Positions 56,885-64,000 of a DNA stretch of 64,000 bases are shown here, piece after piece; within the stretch, counting starts at the first letter, position 1; the number at the start of each line of letters is the position of its first letter. Under the pieces are notes generated by a model. The model was not told where the DNA came from and made no database searches. It saw nothing but the letters and a program-made list of their open reading frames with translations. This DNA is from Porites lobata. Taxonomy: Eukaryota; Cnidaria; Anthozoa; Scleractinia; Poritidae. A program made the position numbers and the translations under genes. Location of the stretch: positions 1,175,001 to 1,239,000 of the forward strand of contig CALNXK010000163.1 in the NCBI GenBank assembly GCA_942486035.1, written 5' to 3'.

Positions 56885-58920
56885 TCCTATTCGCCATTTG
56901 CACATCTCCCATAATACACCTTGTTTGCCAGCTCCCAAAACTTTGCATAACCTTTGTTTTTAATTTTTCCTGGGTATTGTAGTGGTTCCAAGAGAAGTAA
57001 AAGACAATGCTTAATATACTGATTCTTGAAATTTGCATTTAATTCAATAGAAATTTAATTTCTAATCAATTTAAATTCAATGAACCGATTCAGTGAACAC
57101 CAAATGAGGAAGAGAACATAACAGCTCTTTGATTTAACGCTATCATGATTGAAGACGCTCAAGGTCAAAATTAATTAAGAACAATATCAGTTTTTCATCC
57201 CTCAGCTTTAAGATATTTTCTTTTGTTTTGTTCCCCCACATCAAGTTCAAAGTATAAATTCCCATTATATTGAATTGAAATTCAACTGAAATTGAATAGG
57301 CACTTTGAGGATAGTCATTCACGTGCTACAAAACCAGCGCCATACTGGAGAGTAAGGAGCCCACTTTCATATCAAGGATCCAGTTGTGAGAAGAGCCTTT
57401 TTAAGGCACTGGCTATAAAATTGAATTGGTCTTTAGAGGATGAATCTACTTTTATTAATAAGAACATAAAAACCTGCATGAGATGTACGGTCACGCAGTT
57501 TGCACATCAGTGAATCCACTGAGCCCTGCCTCTTTCGTAATTGTATTTACGTGAGAGAATTCGACTTCATCTAATTTGTTTGCCATTTACATGGGCAACT
57601 GACCGTTCACGGTTTGGGCCAATTATTCACACAAATCAGTCCCAAGGCTTGAAACTCACTCAAAGATGCGATTTTACTAATGAAACACAAATTTCCGTTT
57701 AGAACATTTCGTCCAGTAAAGAAAAAAACAGGACAACCTTTTCAGATGTTCTGTCGCTCCAGGAAATTTCCCCTGGAACAAACCATAAGGTCGTGTTTCA
57801 TTCACTTTACAACCAGATGTTCCAAAACAATTTGTAAATGATAAACAACCCCCCAAAAGAAAATGCCATCCACACAGTTTGCTCGGAATTTTTCTCGGGT
57901 AGATGTTCAGTGGACTCTGCCCTTTTTTTCAATCTGACGATATCTGGCGTCTTGGCTACTATTCCTTAACAATGCTAGGTCTAGTGTATCGAAATCAGGA
58001 AAAATATATTTGGGCACTGCTGGTTTCAAGCTACAGGACGTTGCTAAAGTTGAGTGATTTTCCACAAAAGTGCGCACGGTGTGATTTATGCACATCGGCT
58101 CAGCTTTTAAAATATTCTTAACCTTCCCACGGAGAACATCATCTGAAGAGGAGAAGCGCACAAAAGTTTGCTTCATGTCTAAGATGAGCCGTGATTATCC
58201 ATAAATAAATCTCTTAATGTATTGGAAATTACAAAAGTGCACAAGATGTCGTCCTAGTTTACTGTTATGCAGCAGTTTACGCCTTTTCATGGAATTGCTT
58301 ATAGGTCAGGGGCGGTGTCACGACTGGCTAGCTTGTTCATTTTGTTTATGATACTAATTTTAAAAACGTCCTCATTCGCTATGCAAATTAAGAAATTACT
58401 TGTGAATGACAAAATCACATCTTGACCCGTCAAACAAATATGTTTCCCAAGCATTAATTCAACCTTAGACAAAAACTAAACTGTGAAAGCCCGCTAGGAT
58501 GAACCACAATTGCGATACGTTTCTATCTCCTTCAAGTTTGTCCATCCATTTTGAGTGTTTTTTGATGTTGTTTCACTCATTTTGGTGCCAGTTTCAATCG
58601 TTTCAATTTTGATAAAATTCATAGCACAGCTCCTATAGCAGTTACACACCGTAGGGTTCGCTCTGGGTTTTGATCACTTTCATGTTTGCGGAACCCTGCC
58701 GAGCAGAACCTGCTTTTGTCTTCTTGAATGAAGAGGAGAAATAGAGGTTCTGCCATGTAGCGCATACTCGAGTAAGCAAAAGAAAGGTTCGGCTGGCAGG
58801 GTGGTTTGCGGTTACACCGAGATAAATTAGAATTAACTTGACTAGGAGGAGAAAAACTGGAACCTGGTTTGGCGGTAAACGCGCTTGCCGATTTTGTTTT
58901 CGCCTTGTTCCAATTTCATT

Positions 58921-59007
58921 GTGCGTTTCAAACCTTCATACCCTTGAAAGATTCAGACAGAAATCAACATATATATTGCAATTAATCATCTTTTATTGAA
59001 ACATCAA
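58921..59007 (-). pseudogene. TNF-locus deletion scar 1 (3' end only)
   Basis: Aligns with 39138-39212 of copy A, the region just beyond the TNF poly(A) signal. Shared blocks are AACCTTCA, CCTTG, ATTCAG, ATCAAC, TTGCA and CTTTTATT. At ACATCAA (59001-59007) it switches directly to sequence that in copy A lies upstream of the gene (44480 onward). All three exons are missing. Confidence 0.7.
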
Positions 59008-59035
59008 TAAAGTTCAAAGTATGAATTCCGCTATA

Positions 59036-59335
59036 TTGAATTGAAATTCAACTGAGATTGAATAGGCACTTTGAGGATAGTCATTCACGTGTTACAAAAC
59101 CGGCGCCATGCTGGAGAGTAAGGAGCCCACTGGGACAAGACAAACAAAAAGAGCTGACAATTTAAAATGGTAATTTTTTGCCTGTTTGTCTTCTTTCAGT
59201 GAATGTTGAGCTGCAAAGGGCCAATTACCATTGAATTTCACTGATATTGAATTTCAGCATGGAATGTTACAATCGGCTCGGCCAATGTTTTTAAGAAAAT
59301 GGACAAACTTTCATATTAAGGATCCAGTTGTGTTC
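59036..59335. repeat. TNF-locus flank repeat, copy 3 of 4
   Basis: Near-identical to 62996-63280 and close to 44892-45182. Confidence 0.85.
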
Positions 59336-59689
59336 TTAATTATATTGTCACCCCATGATACCGTTCTTTATCCATGGTCATACACCGAAATCTATTGTAA
59401 CTTATCACTGTTTCAGGTACCGATATAATGGAAGATAACCCAAAATTATTTTTAGATAGGTAACAAGCATAGATAACAAACTCATTACTGCGGTATAGAT
59501 TCCTTCTCAGGACTGATGTCTTGCCCTTCACAGGGGCACCCAAGGAGAATATAGTTCACAACCACTTAAACGTAGCATTGTTGAACGTATTTTGGCATTG
59601 AAATGGTACTGATATAAGCAAATTTTTATCTCCTAAAAATGTTTCATTTGTTCGGTCGGATTTCCTAGCTGAAAGTCCAGTGATCCGAA

Positions 59690-59935
59690 AATTCTAGGGA
59701 TCACTTACCTTTTCGAAAATTTCAGTCAGAAAAAAAGCTCCCGAAAATTGTAGGTGACCTTTTTAGGGTAAAAATCGGTTAAAAATGGGTAATTATACCA
59801 TTTTTTAGATTTTCGAAAACCCTTAGAGAGGCAAGCAAGCAAGAAATTTTACAACAAATGTTCCGAAAATTCCAGATCTCAAATCGCCTTCGGAACAGAT
59901 ATTTTCCGAAAATTAACGTTGGGTGACCCTGCCTT
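59690..59935. repeat. CCGAAAATT-rich repeat
   Basis: CCGAAAATT recurs at least four times, with TTTTCGAAAA variants, ending in AACGTTGGGTGACCCTGCC. Repeated at about 63640-63885. The AACGTTGGGTGCCCCTG-like end resembles 3251-3272, so it is a dispersed family. Confidence 0.65.
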
Positions 59936-61353
59936 CAGGGTCGCTTCATAAATTTCTACGACTGAAATTTAAACAGAACTGGGCAAAAATATATGAGGCT
60001 CTGACTCCATGTATATCAACTCCAGCTTCGCAGCCCTAAAGTTCAAAAAGTTTTCCAGCTAACTTACAGGACGGAGGGAGTTTAAAAGATTAGTTGGTCA
60101 TTAATTAAGCCATGGCGGTTAAGGTGGCTCCGTAGTTGCTGCAGACGCATTGAACTATGACAACATTCAGTCATAATTATTTTTTTCGGTTTTAACGCGA
60201 TGACTACGAAACTTACGAGAGAAGACGTGCAGCTTTCATTTTCCAATAATAAGAAACAAGACACTTTAAAAACGTTCATTTGGGCGGAGTGCATAATATT
60301 ATTTTCTAAGACGGAAAAACAGGTGCTTTGCAAGTGACATAACACCGAGAATTTTCACGACGGGTTTCTAGTTAGATCTATGTAGTAAGGGTGTAGAGAG
60401 CAAAGCGTTTCGTACGAAAGCGGGCAGAGGAAAGCCGGGGGATTACATCATCAAAATTCACGAGGTCTTCACTTACGATTGTACAAAAGTAGTTTGTTTC
60501 CGCAAAGAGAAGAGCCTTTTTAAGGCACTGGCTATAAAATTGAATTGGTCTTTAGAGGATGAATTTACTTTTATTAATATAAACAGAAAGTCTGCATGAG
60601 ATGTACGGTCACGCAGTTTGCTCATCAGTCGGAATCCACTGAACCCTGCCTCTTTCGTATAATTGTATTTACGTGAGAGAATTCGACTTGATCTAATTTG
60701 TTTGCCATTTACATGGGCAACTGACCGTTCACGGTTGGGGCCAATTATTCACACAAATCAGTCCCAAGGCTTGAAACTCAGTCAAAGATGCGATTTTACT
60801 AATGAAACAAAAATTTCCGTTTAGAACATTTCGTCCAGTAAAGAAAAAAAAAGGGCAACCTTTTCAGATGTTCTGTCGCTCCAGGAAACTTCCCCTGGAA
60901 CAAGCCATAAGGTCGTGTTTCATTCACTTTCCAACCAGATGTTCCAAAAAAATTTGTAAATGATAAACAACCCCCCAAAAGAAAATGTCATCCACACAGT
61001 TTGCTCGGAATTTTTCTCGGGTAAATGTTCAGTGGACTCTGCCCTTTTTTACGGGTTCGTTCACGGAAAAAATACAACTTGGTTACAATGTGCTGAATAC
61101 AATTTTAAGAAATCGCCTCCGTTTTGAAGATCTTTAATTAAATTGTGGGTCATTCAATAACATGAATAATGGTCCATTGACAATTTGTTCTGATAAAATT
61201 TTCAAACTGCCGAAACACTTTAGTTGTATAGGGCCACTAATCACTTGTCACTCCACTCAATGAAACAATCTATTTATTCATCTCGAGTAGCGGTTGAAAA
61301 CCAATAACGGAATTTTGGATATCGACATATGAAAGCTTGTGACTTTCACGTTT

Positions 61354-61503
61354 CCCATAATGCAATTTGTTTTCCCCAAAAAATTTTGTTTAAGTTTTGT
61401 GTTCAATTTTTCGAGGGACAAGTTTTAGTCCCAAAAGAAATTGAATACAATACTTGTACTAAACTTTGTGGGGAAAACAAATTGCATCATGGGCAATCTG
61501 AAA
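61354..61503. mobile_element. 150-bp hairpin MITE
   Basis: Arms starting CCCATAATGCAATTTGTTTT and ending with their inverse, GCATCATGGG. Same broad family as the element at 39298-39490. Confidence 0.75.
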
Positions 61504-62890
61504 CCCGTCAATTTCAATTGTTTTTGAGAAATTTGTCTAGAAATTTCTGAATTAAAATACAAAAGTATGAATTTATTTTATGTTTTTCCTATTCAACAAG
61601 GTCGAAAGTTTGTAAATCCGATTTAAAAGAGAATTGACATGTTTTCAAAATACTTCCTAAAGATCGACCTATTAAAAAATTAAAGCGGACAATGTCAATC
61701 TTCCAATGGTCAAAAATCTGAAGATATCTGGCGTCTTGGCTACTATTCCTTAACAATGCTAGGCCTAGTGTATCACGCGAAATCAGGAAAAACATATTTG
61801 GGCACTGCTGGTTTCAAGCTACAGGACATTGCTAAAGTTGAGTGATTTTTCACAAAAGTGCGCATGGCGTGAAATATGCCCGTCGGCTCAGCTTTTAAAA
61901 TTCTTAACCTTCCCCGGGAGAATCATCATCTAAAGAGCAGAACGGAAGCGCACAAAATTTTGCTTGATGTTCAAGATAAGCCGTGATTGTCAATAAATAT
62001 ATCTCTTAATGTATTGGAAATTACGAAAGTGCACAAGATGTCGTCCTTGTTTACTGTTATCAAGCAGTTTACGCCTTTTCATTGAATTGCTTATAGGTCA
62101 CTTTAAAGGGGCGTTGTCACGGCTGGCTAGCTTTTTCATTTTGTTTATGATACTAATTTTAAAAACGTCCTCATTCGCTATGCAAATTAAGAAATTACTT
62201 GTGAATGACAACATTACAGCTCGACGCGTCAAACAAATGTTTCCCAAGCATTAATTCAAACTTAGACAAAAAATAAATTCTGAAAGCCCGCTAGGCAACC
62301 ACAATTGCGATTCGTTTCTATCTCCATCAAGTTTGTCCATCCATTTTGAGCGTTTTTTGATGTTGTTTCACTCATTTTGGTGGCAGTTCCAATTGTTTCA
62401 ATTTTGATAAAAATCATGGCACAGGTCCTATAGCAGTAACAGACAGTTGGGTTCGCTCTGGGTTTTGATCACTTTCATGTTTGCGGCACCCAGCCGAGCA
62501 GAGCCTTCTTTTGTCTTCTTGAGTGAAGAGGAGAAAAAGAGGTTCTGCCTGAATCAAGTGAAACCTTTGAGGTCGCCGCAACCTCAACTTCTGGATTAGT
62601 CAATCTTCTTTTCTCCCGTCAAACTGTTTTTCGGAAGTGCCAGCATCCTTTTATTGATAACCGATGGTCATGAACTAGCCCGCTGTAGCAAGCGCACGGT
62701 CATTGGGTTGGGTCCGAAACTGTATCCTACCAAAATGCAGCGCATGCTCGAGCAAGCAAAAGAAAGGCTCGGCTGGCAGGGTGGTTTGCGGTTACAGGGA
62801 CAGTTAAAATAAAATTAACTTGACTAGTGGAACACGGTTTGGCGGTAAACGCGCTTGCCGATTTTGTTTTCGCCTTGTTACAATTACATT

Positions 62891-62977
62891 CTGCGTTTCA
62901 AACCTTCATACCCTTGAAAGATTCAGACAGAAATCAACATATATATTGCAATTAATCATCTTTTATTGAAACATCAA
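62891..62977 (-). pseudogene. TNF-locus deletion scar 2 (3' end only)
   Basis: Almost identical to scar 1 at 58921-59007, with the same ACATCAA junction. The deletion therefore predates the tandem duplication. Confidence 0.7.
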
Positions 62978-62995
62978 TTAAGTTCAAAGTATGAA

Positions 62996-63280
62996 TTCCC
63001 ATTATATTGAATTGAAATTCAACTGAAATTGAATAGGCACTTTGAGGATAGTCATTCACGTGTTACAAAACCGGCGCCATGCTGGAGAGTAAGGAGCCCA
63101 CTGGGACAAGACAAACAAAAAGAGCTGACAATTTAACATGGTAATTTTTTGTTTGTTTGTCTTCCAATTATCATTGAATTTCACTGATATTGAATTCCAG
63201 CATGGAATGTTACAATCGGCTCGGCCAATTTTTTTAAGAAAATGGACAAACTTTCATATCAAGGATCTAGTTGTGTTTTT
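62996..63280. repeat. TNF-locus flank repeat, copy 4 of 4
   Basis: Same block as 59036-59335, with about 35 bp missing near 63165. Confidence 0.85.
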
Positions 63281-64000
63281 AATTATATTGTCACCCCATG
63301 ATACCGTTCTTTATCCATGGTCATACACCGAAATCTATTGTTACTTATCACTGTTTCAGGTACCGATATAATGGAAGATAACCCAAAATTATTTTTAGAT
63401 AGGTAACAAGCATAGATAACAATCTCATTACTGTGGCTTTCTTACAGATTCTCAGGACTGATGTCTCGTTGGTCTTGCCCTTCACAGGGGCACCCAAGGA
63501 GGATATACTTCAAAACCACTTAAACGTAGCATTTTTGAACGTATTTTGGTATTTAAATGGTACTGATATAAGCATGTTTTTATCCCCTAAAAATTTTTCA
63601 TTTGTTCGGTCGGATTTCCTAGCTGAAAGTCCAGTGATCCGAAAATTCTAGGGATCGCTTACCTTTTCGAAAATTTCAGCCAGAAAAAAAACTCCCGAAA
63701 ATTCTAGATGACCTTTTTAGGGTAAAAATCCGTTAAAAATGGGCAAGTATACCATTTTTGAGATGTTCGAAAATCCTAAGAGAGGCAAGCAAGCAAGAAA
63801 TTTTGCAACAAATGTTCCGAAAATTCTAGATCTCAAATCGTCTTCCGACCAGATATTTTCCGAAAATTAACGTTGGGTGCCCCTGCCTTCAGGGTAGCTT
63901 CATAAATTTCCAGGACTGAAATTTCAACAGAACTGGGCAAAATATCTGTGGCTCTGACTCCTTGTGTATCAACTCCAGCTACGCAGCCCTTAAGTTGAAA

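Larger units (their letters stand above)
49478..57386. repeat. segmental duplication, copy B (compact)
   Basis: Collinear with copy A from CTAGCAGCGTTTTGCC onward. It lacks most of the insertions of A and contains one Tc1/mariner insertion. It holds TNF-ligand gene B. Confidence 0.9.
57388..60506. repeat. 3.1-kb tandem duplication, unit 1
   Basis: Begins GAGAAGAGCCTTTTTAAGG and is repeated from 60507. No gene is recognised inside. It contains a TNF 3'-end relic (58921-59007) and the TNF-locus flank repeat (59036-59335). Frames such as 59231-59428 lie in the flank repeat and have no domain. Confidence 0.85.
60507..64000. repeat. 3.1-kb tandem duplication, unit 2 (cut by window end)
   Basis: Repeats unit 1 in order. 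It has about 670 bp extra at 61051-61716, including a hairpin MITE, and a short extra segment near 62552-62740. It continues past the window. Confidence 0.85.

Noticed and set aside
59231..59428. 65-codon frame repeated at 63138-63371
   Set aside because: Lies in the flank repeat, is truncated or shifted in the copy at 44892-45182, and shows no domain.
1..64000. CRISPR arrays, bacterial operons or prophage
   Set aside because: None seen. Intron-bearing genes, poly(A) signals, LINEs and MITEs show the DNA is eukaryotic.

Overview
The window is animal nuclear DNA, most likely from an anthozoan cnidarian such as a reef coral. It is AT-rich and mostly non-coding. It is crowded with short inverted-repeat transposons, microsatellites and decayed CR1/L2- and jockey-type LINE fragments. 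The genes have introns with GT-AG borders, TATA boxes and AATAAA signals. Species and family placements come from reading motifs by eye; no database search was run.

Left third (1-28.1 kb): one convincing gene, a two-exon minus-strand gene (22912 to 19722) for a 191-residue complexin-like protein. Its last third carries the Arg/Arg/Ile/Tyr pattern that complexins use to grip the SNARE bundle. Around it lie a perfect-ended 211-bp MITE (3432-3642), a 1.2-kb foldback (4451-5679), a 3.3-kb inverted repeat with a dead L2/CR1-like LINE and a small MITE in its centre (7684-11004), microsatellites, and a local tandem duplication (about 25.99-27.5 kb).

Middle and right (28.15-57.4 kb): a large segmental duplication. 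Copy A (28150-45182) and copy B (49478-57386) each hold one intact three-exon minus-strand gene for a small secreted TNF-superfamily ligand of 167 residues (A: exons 43784-43698, 42470-42401, 39959-39613; B: exons 56816-56730, 55884-55815, 55431-55085). The two proteins differ at about 26 positions. Each gene has a conserved TATA box about 65 bp upstream of the ATG and an AATAAA downstream. Because A and B were once identical, each serves as an empty-site control for insertions in the other. Copy A gained a 4.1-kb MULE-like element with minisatellite-bearing ends, an inverted-end element with a jockey-like LINE, a 193-bp hairpin in the TNF 3' UTR, a 2-kb element in TNF intron 2, and three more MITEs upstream of the gene. 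Copy B gained a 2.2-kb Tc1/mariner element that itself holds an internally deleted LINE.

Right end (57.4-64 kb): a 3.1-kb tandem duplication. Each unit carries a scar of a further TNF locus: the gene's 3' end is fused directly to sequence that lies upstream of the gene in A and B. The cluster therefore once held at least one more TNF ligand gene, deleted before the last duplication. Overall the region looks like a small immune or developmental signalling cluster that grows and shrinks by tandem duplication and is reshaped by DNA transposons.
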